17,854 nt of DNA, from positions 1-17,854 of the forward strand of contig DASSDH010000137.1 in NCBI GenBank assembly GCA_035697245.1, given 5' to 3'. The number at the start of each line of letters is the position of its first letter. Position 1 is the first letter of the stretch. The notes under the pieces were generated by a model. That model worked only from the letters and a program-made list of their open reading frames with translations, made no database searches and was not told the DNA's origin. The translations under genes were made by a program, and so were the position numbers. The DNA is from JACVRX01 sp035697245. Lineage in GTDB: Bacteria > Actinomycetota > Actinomycetes > Jiangellales > Jiangellaceae. Below, piece after piece: positions 1-7,182 of this stretch.

Positions 1-953
1 GCCTCCAGCAGCAGCAGGTGGCTCGCCTCCGGCGCATGCAGGCCGGTGACAAGGCCAGTAACGGTTCGCGCGGGCCGATCCGCGCCGAGGACGAGATCGG
101 TCCAGCCGCCGGACGGACGGACCGATCCATCGCCCGCGACGGCGCTCTCCAGCGCCCGCACGGAGGTCGTGCCGACAGCCACGACCCGGCTGCCTGCCTC
201 CCGGACGTGGTTGACCAACCGAGCTGTCGTGGACGGTACCTGGAATCGTTCGGGTGTCGGTGACTCGTGCAGTTCGGGGCTGGACACGCCGGCATGCAGC
301 ACGACGGGCGCCACGACAACGCCGCGGGTGATGAGCCGTACCACGAGGGAGGCGGTGAACGGCCGCCCAGCGCTTGCCATCTCGGCGCTGCCCGGCTCGG
401 TGGCGAACACCGTCTGGTAGTCAGCGAGCGGAAACCGCCTCCGCAGGTAGCCGTACCGGATCGGCCGGCCGTGCCGAGCTAAATAGTCGCGCGGGGACGG
501 CGCCGGGCCGACGGTAGCGCGCCACAATCGCGAAACCGTGGCTGAGGGATCCGGATAGGGCAAGGTCAGCTGAAGGCGAACCCGTCCGGGGAGGCGAAGA
601 GTCTCGCCTGGCGTGACCGCCAGTTCCGGCCCGTTCCCGTCGGGCCGGCGCACCTCGACCACCCAGTCGCCGTCGTCGAGAACCGTCGAGACGTGCACAG
701 GAGCGCGCCGACCGTCCATACGGCGCCCATCGATAGCAGCCGGAAGCGTGGCGGAGGTGTTCACAACCACGAGGTCACCCGGCTCCAACAAGTCCGGCAG
801 GTCATGGAACCGTCGGTGCTCGATCAGCGCCGGACGGGCGACGAGGAGCCGGACGCCGTCACGTGGCACGCCGCGGCGCTCGGGTGGGGCGGTGGCATCG
901 CTGCCGAGCGGCAGTGTGAATCGGGTGGCAGGGGCGACCTCGTGCACTGTCAC
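1..953 (-). CDS. queA: QueA-family S-adenosylmethionine:tRNA ribosyltransferase-isomerase-like protein (3' end cut by window)
   Basis: The minus-strand frame is open from GTG at 953 to the window edge (about 317 residues), so the C-terminus is missing. Family-like blocks seen in order are GDLVVVNTSATLPAAI near residue 60, YQTVFATEPGSAEMASAG near 180, an HAGVSSPELHESP block where QueA has its HxGxGTF segment, RVVAVGTTSVRALES near 265, and TGLVTGLHAPEASHLLLLEA at the edge. QueA transfers and isomerises the ribosyl group of AdoMet to make epoxyqueuosine in tRNA. Many actinobacteria carry a divergent QueA-like protein without an obvious queuosine pathway, so the real substrate is uncertain. The GTG start overlaps the TGA of the dehydrogenase upstream (GTGA), which implies translational coupling. 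A GTG two codons later is an alternative start. No other queuosine gene is visible here. The family call is fairly sure and the function is open. Confidence 0.8.
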   Translation of the reverse strand, partial: MTVHEVAPATRFTLPLGSDATAPPERRGVPRDGVRLLVARPALIEHRRFHDLPDLLEPGDLVVVNTSATLPAAIDGRRMDGRRAPVHVSTVLDDGDWVVEVRRPDGNGPELAVTPGETLRLPGRVRLQLTLPYPDPSATVSRLWRATVGPAPSPRDYLARHGRPIRYGYLRRRFPLADYQTVFATEPGSAEMASAGRPFTASLVVRLITRGVVVAPVVLHAGVSSPELHESPTPERFQVPSTTARLVNHVREAGSRVVAVGTTSVRALESAVAGDGSVRPSGGWTDLVLGADRPARTVTGLVTGLHAPEASHLLLLE

Positions 954-1657
954 GGCGCCACCGTCAGATCGGCCGCTCGGTAGCGGCCGCTGGGGAGGTC
1001 GCTCTCGATCAGTCTCAGCAGGGCGGGCACGACGGTCTCCGGCGCCGCGCGATCGCTGACGTCCTCGTCCGGGAACGCTTGCTGCTGTAAATCCGTCGCC
1101 ATGTCACCAGGGTCGAAGGAGTAGATCCGCAGGCTCGGCTGCTCGGCGGCGAGAACTGCGGTCAAGTGGTCCAGCGCAGCCTTGGCGGAGCCGTACCCGC
1201 CCCAGCCTTCGTACGCCTCGACGGCCGCATCGGACGACACGGAGATGATTCGCCCAGTCCGCTTCTCCAGGTGCGGCAAGACAAGCTGGAGCAGGCCGAG
1301 CGGCGCCAACGTGTTGACGGCAAAGACCTGACCGAGCACGTCGAGCGGGTAGTCGGCGAGCCGCGGCTGCGGGCTGGGCCCGAGAATGCTGGCGTTGTTG
1401 ACCAGCAGGTCCAGCCCACCGGCGTTCTCGACCGCCGCACCGAGTGCGCGCCGATGGTCAGGATCGGCGACATCGCCGGGTACGGCTGTCACGGACTCGG
1501 GCGGCAGTGCGCCGACGACGGCTCTGAGCCGTTCGCCGTCGCGCGCATCGACAATGACGTGCCACCCGCGCTGGACGAGCTCCTGGGTCAACGCGAAACC
1601 CAGGCCACGCGAGCCGCCGGTGACGAGGGCAACGTGGGATTGATCGATGGTGGTCAT
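950..1657 (-). CDS. Short-chain dehydrogenase/reductase (SDR)
   Basis: This is a 235-residue classical SDR: an NAD(P)-dependent oxidoreductase with a Rossmann fold, probably cytosolic. The cofactor motif TGGSRGLG lies near residue 13, the NNAS motif near 87, the catalytic Ser in SVSSDA near 140 and YGSAK (YxxxK) near 155. A PGDMATD segment follows, similar to the PG motif after the active site. I chose ATG 1657 because AGGA lies 7 bases upstream. A TTG at 1678 would add seven residues but has no visible ribosome binding site and starts before the conserved fold. The gene sits 56 bases after the exporter permease and overlaps the QueA-like gene by 4 bases, so it is probably in the same transcript. 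The substrate cannot be told from the sequence. Confidence 0.93.
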   Translation of the reverse strand: MTTIDQSHVALVTGGSRGLGFALTQELVQRGWHVIVDARDGERLRAVVGALPPESVTAVPGDVADPDHRRALGAAVENAGGLDLLVNNASILGPSPQPRLADYPLDVLGQVFAVNTLAPLGLLQLVLPHLEKRTGRIISVSSDAAVEAYEGWGGYGSAKAALDHLTAVLAAEQPSLRIYSFDPGDMATDLQQQAFPDEDVSDRAAPETVVPALLRLIESDLPSGRYRAADLTVAP

Positions 1658-1713
1658 GCCGCCATCCTGCAAGTTCAAGTAAAGTTGAGGTCAAGGCCGC
1701 CGCCGGCCTCCGC

Positions 1714-3342
1714 CTACGACGTGGTGAGGTCGCGGCGGCGGAACCCGGCCAGGCCGGCAACGACGAGACCGGTCGCGAGGACTACCAGCACCACCAGCGG
1801 CAGCGCAGTCAGCTCGTCGGCCGGCACTGCGGGTATGTGCGTGAACGGCGACAGGTCGAGTACGGCCTGCGGAAGATCGAGCAGCGGGCCGAGCTGTCCG
1901 ATCAGGAAGCAAAGCGCCACGGCCGTCCACGCGATCGCGATGGCGCGGTGTGGCAGGAATCCGAAGGCCGCGACGACGAGTCCGGCCAGCGCCAGCACGG
2001 CTGGTAGGTAGACAAGAGAGGCCGCAACCAGCCGCGGGGCCTGGCCGCCGACGTCGCCGATGACGAACCCGTACGTCAAGCCAGCAGTAAAGCCGGTCAG
2101 GGCGACGAGCAGGACGATCCCAAGTGCCGCGACGGCGATATGGCTCCACGCCCAGCGGGTCCGGCTCACGCTCGTGGCGAGCAGCGGCTCCAGGCGGCCG
2201 CCTGCCTCCTCCGATCGCAGCCGCAACAGCGCCTGGGTCGCATATCCGGCCGCCCCGATCGCGGCGAGGCCGAGCGCAACGGCGAAGTACAGGTCGGTCA
2301 GCTTCCCCGTGCCGCCCAGCTGGTTGAAGTAGTCCGCCATCTGCTCGCTGTCGTCGGCGAACTCCGCGATCTCGTCGCCCACCCCGCCATAGACAGCCCC
2401 CAGAATCGCCAAGCCGACCGCCCAGCCGAGCAGCACGCCGCGCTGCAGCCGCCAGGCGAGGCCGAGCGGGCTGAGCAGCCCCGGTGAAGCCACCGCCGGA
2501 CCAGGCCGGACGGCCCGCATGCCGGCGCCCAGGTCCCGGTGCGCCGTCAGGGCGAAGGCAGTTCCAACGAGCCCGACGAACGCGAGAGCGAAGAGGCCGA
2601 ATACCCACCAGTTGTTCTCGTCGAACGGGCGCACCTCCTCGCCCCAACCGATGGGCGAGAGCCATGTTGGCCAGGCGCTGATGACGGTGAGCCCACCGTC
2701 GACGACCTGCCCGGACACGGCCCCGATCGCGCGCAGCAGGAAGGCCACACCGACGGCCGCTGCTGCGAGGCCGTTGGCACCGCGAGAGGTCTCGGCGACC
2801 TGCGCCGTGACGGCGGCAACGGCGGCGAACGTGATCCCTACGGCTGCGATCTCGGCGCCGGCGGCAACCGAGCTCCCTGCGGGCAGATCGTTGGCGATGA
2901 GCACGGCTGCGCTGGCCAGTGCGAGGACCACATTGGCAGCGACAGCGACGAGCAACGCGGCGGTCAGGATCGCATTCCGTCCGACGATCCCCGCGCCGAT
3001 CATCTCGGCCCGGCCGGTCTCCTCGTTCTGCCTAGTGTGCCGAACGACTGCCAGCGTGCTCATCAGTGCGGCGCCGACAGCCACCGTCAGGAAGCCTTGG
3101 GTAACAACCGTCGCGCCCATGCTCGCCCCCGAGACCAGGCCGTTGAACATGAGCGAGACGGGGCTTCGGGCCGACGAGATCGCCAGCGCGAGCCGGTCGC
3201 TGTCGTCCGGGTAGAGACCAACGATGCTCGAGATCGTGACCGCTTGGACCAGCATGAGGCCGATCAGCCAGAGCGGCAGCTGGACTCGGTCGCGTCGAAG
3301 AGCGAGTCGGAGCAGCCGGCCAGTGCCGGTAAACGATGTCAT
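1714..3342 (-). CDS. ABC-2 type exporter permease (antibiotic/polyketide exporter type)
   Basis: This 542-residue protein is rich in Ala, Val and Leu, with about a dozen hydrophobic stretches in two similar halves. Each half begins with a basic amphipathic piece (RLLRLALRRDRVQLPLW at the N-terminus, GLAWRLQRGVLLGWAVG near residue 295). A short cytoplasmic motif with RHTRQNEETGRAEM occurs in the first half and RLRSEEAGGRLEPLLA in the second, as in the two-domain TnrB-type permeases annotated as exporters of polyketide antibiotics. It should form the membrane channel for the ATPase upstream. Its ATG overlaps the stop of that ATPase (ATGA), which supports a stoichiometric pair. The cargo is unknown; no biosynthetic cluster is seen next to it, so a self-protection or drug efflux role is an inference. 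Confidence 0.9.
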   Translation of the reverse strand: MTSFTGTGRLLRLALRRDRVQLPLWLIGLMLVQAVTISSIVGLYPDDSDRLALAISSARSPVSLMFNGLVSGASMGATVVTQGFLTVAVGAALMSTLAVVRHTRQNEETGRAEMIGAGIVGRNAILTAALLVAVAANVVLALASAAVLIANDLPAGSSVAAGAEIAAVGITFAAVAAVTAQVAETSRGANGLAAAAVGVAFLLRAIGAVSGQVVDGGLTVISAWPTWLSPIGWGEEVRPFDENNWWVFGLFALAFVGLVGTAFALTAHRDLGAGMRAVRPGPAVASPGLLSPLGLAWRLQRGVLLGWAVGLAILGAVYGGVGDEIAEFADDSEQMADYFNQLGGTGKLTDLYFAVALGLAAIGAAGYATQALLRLRSEEAGGRLEPLLATSVSRTRWAWSHIAVAALGIVLLVALTGFTAGLTYGFVIGDVGGQAPRLVAASLVYLPAVLALAGLVVAAFGFLPHRAIAIAWTAVALCFLIGQLGPLLDLPQAVLDLSPFTHIPAVPADELTALPLVVLVVLATGLVVAGLAGFRRRDLTTS

Positions 3343-4262
3343 CGTGAGCTCGCCTCAACAGTGTTCGACTCGCGGGCGAGCTCGTCGCCGTAGTGGCGAA
3401 GGAAGAGCTCCTCCAGAGTGGGCGGGGTGCTGGTCAAAGTGCGGATATCGAACTGGATGAGATGCTTCAACACGTCGCCGACCTGGACGGTGTCGACGTC
3501 GAACCGGGCCTGGTCGCTGTCCACCGTCAGGTCGTGGACGCCCGGAAACTCGGACAGGCCAGTGACGGGCCGGCCAGTCTCGACCGAGATCGAAGTGCGG
3601 GTCAGGTGGCGCAGCTCGGCGAGGGTGCCGGATTCAACGGCTCGACCGCGGCGGATGATTGTGACCCGATCGGCGAGCGCTTCGACCTCACTGAGGATGT
3701 GGCTGGAGAGCAAGATGGTCTTGCCTGCCTCCTTCTCCCGCCAGACGAAGTCCCGGAACACGGCGTCCATCAATGGGTCGAGACCGGAGGTCGGCTCGTC
3801 GAGCAGGTACAACTCGACGTCAGACGCGAAAGCCGCGACGACGGCCACCTTCTGCCGGTTCCCTTTCGAGTAGGTGCGGCACCTCTTGGTGGGGTCCAGA
3901 TCGAAGCGTTCGAGCAACTCGGCGCGCCGTTTTTGGTCCAGCCCCCCACGGAGGGCACCGAACAGGTCGATGGCCTCGCCACCGGTCAGGTTGGGCCACA
4001 GGTTCACGTCGCCGGGGACATAGGCCAGCCGGCGGTGCAACTCGACGGCGTCGTGCCACGGGTCGCCGCCGAGCAGGCTGGCAGTGCCGGAATCCGCGCG
4101 AAGCAGGCCCAGGAGTACCCGGATAGTCGTGGTCTTGCCGGCTCCGTTTGGACCGAGGAAACCGTGCACCTCGCCGGCAACGACCGAGAGGTCGAGCCCG
4201 TCCAGGGCCCGCGTCTGGCCGAACGTCTTCACCAAGGCCGACGTGGCGATCACCGATGTCAT
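3339..4262 (-). CDS. ABC transporter ATP-binding protein (drug/antibiotic export type)
   Basis: This is a 307-residue nucleotide-binding subunit. Visible motifs are Walker A GPNGAGKTT at 37-45, a signature loop reading YSKGNRQK near 131 in place of LSGGQ, Walker B LYLLDEPTSGLDP near 150, and the switch histidine in SSHILSEVEAL near 185. The YSKGN form is usual in the DrrA-like/CcmA-type export subfamily, so it is not damage. A C-terminal tail of about 90 residues after the ATPase core matches export-type subunits. The gene overlaps its permease by four bases. The start ATG 4262 lies only about six bases from the expected transcription start of the promoter at 4275-4303, so the mRNA may be nearly leaderless. 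Regulation by the divergent MarR/GbsR-like protein is likely. Confidence 0.95.
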   Translation of the reverse strand: MTSVIATSALVKTFGQTRALDGLDLSVVAGEVHGFLGPNGAGKTTTIRVLLGLLRADSGTASLLGGDPWHDAVELHRRLAYVPGDVNLWPNLTGGEAIDLFGALRGGLDQKRRAELLERFDLDPTKRCRTYSKGNRQKVAVVAAFASDVELYLLDEPTSGLDPLMDAVFRDFVWREKEAGKTILLSSHILSEVEALADRVTIIRRGRAVESGTLAELRHLTRTSISVETGRPVTGLSEFPGVHDLTVDSDQARFDVDTVQVGDVLKHLIQFDIRTLTSTPPTLEELFLRHYGDELARESNTVEASSR

Positions 4263-4274
4263 GGCTCTTACGCT

Positions 4275-4303
4275 ACAGTATCTTCAGAACGTCATGAAGT
4301 TAA
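4275..4303 (-). promoter_or_regulatory. Predicted promoter of the ABC exporter operon with operator-like inverted repeat
   Basis: On the minus strand TTAACT (4303-4298) and TACTGT (4280-4275) are separated by 17 bases, a fair -35/-10 pair. The spacer contains the inverted repeat CTTCA-N8-TGAAG (4282-4299), which would place a bound repressor directly over the RNA polymerase site. A second repeat, GAATC-N5-GATTC (4305-4319), lies between the -35 box and the divergent regulator start. Read by eye, with no scoring. Confidence 0.5.
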
Positions 4304-4337
4304 GGAATCGTATGGATTCTGTGTAGGCGGTGAACCG

Positions 4338-4832
4338 ATGGCGGGCTCCGACCCACCCCGTGACGGCGCCGCCGTCGGCCGGTTTGTCGAGCGCTTTGCT
4401 CTGACCTTGCTCGAAACCGGACTTCCGCGGATGCCTGCACGCGTGTTTGCAGCGCTGCTGATCGCGCCGGACGCTCGGCTCACTGCAGCAGAATTGGCCG
4501 AGCAGCTGCAGGTCAGTCCGGCTGCGATTTCCGGAGCGGTGCGGTACCTCATTCAGGTGCGGCTGGTGACGCGTGAGCGGGAGCCGGGGACTCGTCGCGA
4601 CCATTTCCGGATCCTTGACGACTTTTGGTACGAGGCGACCATGCATCGCGACGAGATGCTCGTCAGGTGGGACCGGGACCTGTTGGCCGGCATCGAGGCT
4701 GTCGGTGGACGTGATACCGAGGCCGGTGCCCGGTTGGACGAGACGCGGCGGTTCTTTGCCTTCGTGCGCGGCGAGGTTCCGCAGCTGATGGCGAAATGGA
4801 GAGAGCAGCGCGCCGCAACGGAACGAGTGTGA
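4338..4832 (+). CDS. MarR/GbsR-type winged-helix transcriptional regulator
   Basis: This 164-residue protein has a winged-helix DNA-binding core at about 25-100. The helix-turn-helix reads LTAAELAEQLQVSPAAISGAV, followed by a recognition/wing stretch RYLIQVRLVTREREPGTRRDHF. The C-terminal half (YEATMHRDEMLVRWDRDLLAG...) is helical, as in the GbsR/MarR regulators that dimerise through long helices. The start ATG 4338 has AGGCGG seven bases upstream; in-frame sequence upstream is antisense to the ATPase and is not protein-like. It is divergent from the ABC operon over 75 bases with two inverted repeats, the standard layout of a local repressor of drug efflux. The ligand is unknown. The hydrolase gene begins three bases after the stop, so the two are co-transcribed. 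Confidence 0.88.
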   Translation: MAGSDPPRDGAAVGRFVERFALTLLETGLPRMPARVFAALLIAPDARLTAAELAEQLQVSPAAISGAVRYLIQVRLVTREREPGTRRDHFRILDDFWYEATMHRDEMLVRWDRDLLAGIEAVGGRDTEAGARLDETRRFFAFVRGEVPQLMAKWREQRAATERV

Positions 4833-4835
4833 CTC

Positions 4836-5768
4836 GTGGTGCTGAGGGTTGCCACCTGGAACGTGGAGAACCTGTTTCTGCCGGGGACGGACGACGGTCC
4901 CTCGAACGAGGACGTCTACACCCGCAAACTGGCGTATCTCGCGTCGGTGATCATCGATGTCGGCGCGGATGTCGTGTGTCTACAGGAGGTCGGAGGCGAG
5001 CAACCGCTCTCAGACCTCGTCTCTGCACTGGGCGGCAGCTTGCCCCACACGGCGATCGGGCAGCCCGACGAGCGCGGCATTCGGGTCGCAGTCATGTCGC
5101 GGGTCCCGATCACCGAGAAATACCACTGGGTCGACTTCCCCGCCGGAGCTCTGCCGGGGGTGCCCGATCCAGACGGCAATATGCTCACGGCGATGGGGCG
5201 CGGGGCCGTCGAGACCGTCCTCACCCTCGAGTCCGGCCGAAGGCTGAGAGTGGTGACCACGCACCTGAAGTCCAAACTCTTGACCTTCCCCGATGACCGG
5301 CGGTATCCGCTCGACGAGAACGAGCGAGCCCGCGGGGCTGGCTATGCCCTGCTCCGGCGCGCCGCCGAGGCCGTCGCCGTGCGCGTCGAACTGAACACCT
5401 GGATGCCGCGAGAGCCCGACGTTCCCGTCGTCGTGGCGGGCGACATGAACGACGAGCCACAAGCGGTCACGACCATGCTCCTCGCCGGCCCGGCCGACGC
5501 CGACCCGAATCGGCCGGACCGGTACGACCCGTACCGCATCTACAATCTGGCCGACCGGTTGCCGCCTGCCCGAGCGTTCTCCCGGATCTACCGCGAGCGC
5601 CGGGAGCTCATCGACCACGTCTTCGTCTCGCGAGAGCTGCTCCTTGCCGGGGTGGCGGCCGACGCTTTTGTCGACGACATCGTGGGCATCAACGGCGACC
5701 TCGACAGCCGACGGGACGCGGTCGTCCCCGATCACGCGATGGTTTTCGCCCGGATCTCCTGGCCCTGA
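4836..5768 (+). CDS. Endonuclease/exonuclease/phosphatase (EEP, DNase I-like) family protein
   Basis: This is a 310-residue metal-dependent phosphoesterase of the EEP fold. Key motifs are ATWNVENLF (Asn 9), VVCLQEVGG (Glu 51, metal ligand), TTHLKSK near 140, VVVAGDMNDEP near 200, IDHVFVS near 258 and VPDHAMVFARI near 297. Together these are the full set of metal and catalytic residues of the family. No signal peptide is visible, so it is probably cytosolic. Candidate starts are GTG 4836 and GTG 4839; both put the first motif at the very N-terminus, as usual. It follows the regulator by three bases. Substrates in this family range from nucleic acids to phospholipids and inositol phosphates, and nothing here decides among them. 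Confidence 0.92.
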   Translation: MVLRVATWNVENLFLPGTDDGPSNEDVYTRKLAYLASVIIDVGADVVCLQEVGGEQPLSDLVSALGGSLPHTAIGQPDERGIRVAVMSRVPITEKYHWVDFPAGALPGVPDPDGNMLTAMGRGAVETVLTLESGRRLRVVTTHLKSKLLTFPDDRRYPLDENERARGAGYALLRRAAEAVAVRVELNTWMPREPDVPVVVAGDMNDEPQAVTTMLLAGPADADPNRPDRYDPYRIYNLADRLPPARAFSRIYRERRELIDHVFVSRELLLAGVAADAFVDDIVGINGDLDSRRDAVVPDHAMVFARISWP

Positions 5769-5844
5769 GAGTCCGCACCACGAGCGCATGCTTGTCTCAC
5801 ACCGGCCTTGATTGTCACAGTGATCACAGTCCGAGGAGGCCACC

Positions 5845-7173
5845 GTGATCAATCGTGAGGCACTGCGGGAGTACGCGTCGGCATCGCTGTGGGTGCTGCC
5901 GACGATCGCCGGTTTGCTTGCTCTGCTGGTCGGATCGGTCATGTCGCAGATCGACCTCGGTCCGGACTCGCCGCTCGTCTTCCAGGGCACAGCCGACGAC
6001 GCCCGGGGTTTGTTGATCGCGATCAGCGGCACGGTCGTCACGGTGATCGCCTTGACCCTCGGTCTCACGGTGGTCGCACTGCAACTGTCGTCGACGCAGT
6101 TCTCTCCCCGGCTGCTGCGCAACTTTCTTCGCGACCGCCCAAACCAGGTCGTGCTCAGTTTGTTCGTCGCCACCTTCACCTACAGCGCGGCTGGACTCTT
6201 CACCGTCGGGGTGGCTTCCGGAACCCGGGTCGAGGAGTTCCCGCGACTGGCTGTGAGCGGCGCAATGGTCATGCTGTTCGTGAGCCTTGCGGCGGTGGTG
6301 TTCTTCGCCGACCACCTCGCGCACTCGATCCAGATCGACGCGATCACCGGTAAGGTCGAACATCAAGCGGTCAGAGTCATCGGCAAGGACTGGCCTGGCC
6401 AGGTCGAGACCACTTCCCGTCGGCCGGACTGGGCCATCCCGGTGGCGTCCATCCATTCGGGCTACATCCAAAATGTGCACCTGGAACAGATCTTGCCGCT
6501 CGCTGCGCGACACGCAGTCACCGTCCGGCTTCGACGGCGCGTCGGCGAACACGTGGTTGCCGGGACCACCCTGGTGTGGATCTGGCGCCCCAATCGGGAC
6601 GACCCGCCGCTGAATTCGGAGGACTTCCGCCAGGTCGTGAACAGCGCCGTCCGGATCGGGTTCGAGCGAACCTTGGAGCAGGACATCGGTTTCGGCATCC
6701 GCCAGCTCGTCGACGTCGCCTGCAAGGCGTTGTCACCGGCGATCAACGACCCGTACACAGCGGTACAGGCGGTCGACCATCTCTCGGTCATCTTCAGCAA
6801 GCTCGGTCCCCGCCCGTTGGGCGATGTCGTCCTGCGCGACGGTGTCGGCGTCGTCATCCTCCCGGGCCGCCGGTTCGATGAGCTGCTGAGTCTTGCGTGC
6901 GGACTGATCAGGCGGTATGGCGCGCGAGAGCCGACGGTGTTGCTGGCCCTGTTATGGCTGCTCGGCAACTGCACCGAGTTCATCGGGGACCATCCGGAGC
7001 GAGCAGCCGTAATCCATGAACAGGCCGAGCTGATCCTGGCGGCGGGGGAGCAGGAGATCGGGCAGCGCGAGGACGTCGTCGCCCTACGCGCGGGCTTCGA
7101 CGCCGTCGAGCGACACCTGCCCGCTCGTCCGGCGACCGCTCCTCCCACACCGGCGCAAGACGCCCCGAGATAG
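5845..7173 (+). CDS. DUF2254 family membrane protein
   Basis: This is a 442-residue predicted membrane protein. Four hydrophobic segments lie at roughly 14-35, 52-80, 105-127 and 138-160, followed by a soluble part of about 280 residues. Family-like blocks include LQLSSTQFSPRLLRNFLRD after the second membrane segment, the HSGYIQ block near 210 and ALSPAINDPYTAVQAVDHL near 300. DUF2254 proteins are widespread in bacteria and have no established function. The GTG start 5845 is fixed by a strong GAGGAGG five bases upstream. The next gene starts nine bases after its stop, so the membrane protein and the glucosidase are co-transcribed. The leader at 5816-5830 holds two CACAGT repeats around a GTGATCAC palindrome, a possible regulator site. 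Confidence 0.9.
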   Translation: MINREALREYASASLWVLPTIAGLLALLVGSVMSQIDLGPDSPLVFQGTADDARGLLIAISGTVVTVIALTLGLTVVALQLSSTQFSPRLLRNFLRDRPNQVVLSLFVATFTYSAAGLFTVGVASGTRVEEFPRLAVSGAMVMLFVSLAAVVFFADHLAHSIQIDAITGKVEHQAVRVIGKDWPGQVETTSRRPDWAIPVASIHSGYIQNVHLEQILPLAARHAVTVRLRRRVGEHVVAGTTLVWIWRPNRDDPPLNSEDFRQVVNSAVRIGFERTLEQDIGFGIRQLVDVACKALSPAINDPYTAVQAVDHLSVIFSKLGPRPLGDVVLRDGVGVVILPGRRFDELLSLACGLIRRYGAREPTVLLALLWLLGNCTEFIGDHPERAAVIHEQAELILAAGEQEIGQREDVVALRAGFDAVERHLPARPATAPPTPAQDAPR

Positions 7174-7182
7174 TCGGCCGTC

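Noticed and set aside
46..1059. Several plus-strand frames at the left edge
   Set aside because: They are antisense to the QueA-like gene and the end of the dehydrogenase, with low-complexity Arg/Ser/Thr-rich composition.
3393..4337. Long plus-strand open frame in phase with the regulator
   Set aside because: It is antisense to the ABC ATPase, whose Walker A, signature and Walker B motifs are clear. Only the part from 4338 is protein-like.
5010..6179. 389-codon minus-strand frame
   Set aside because: It runs opposite both the EEP hydrolase and the DUF2254 gene and through their gap; no motif recognised.
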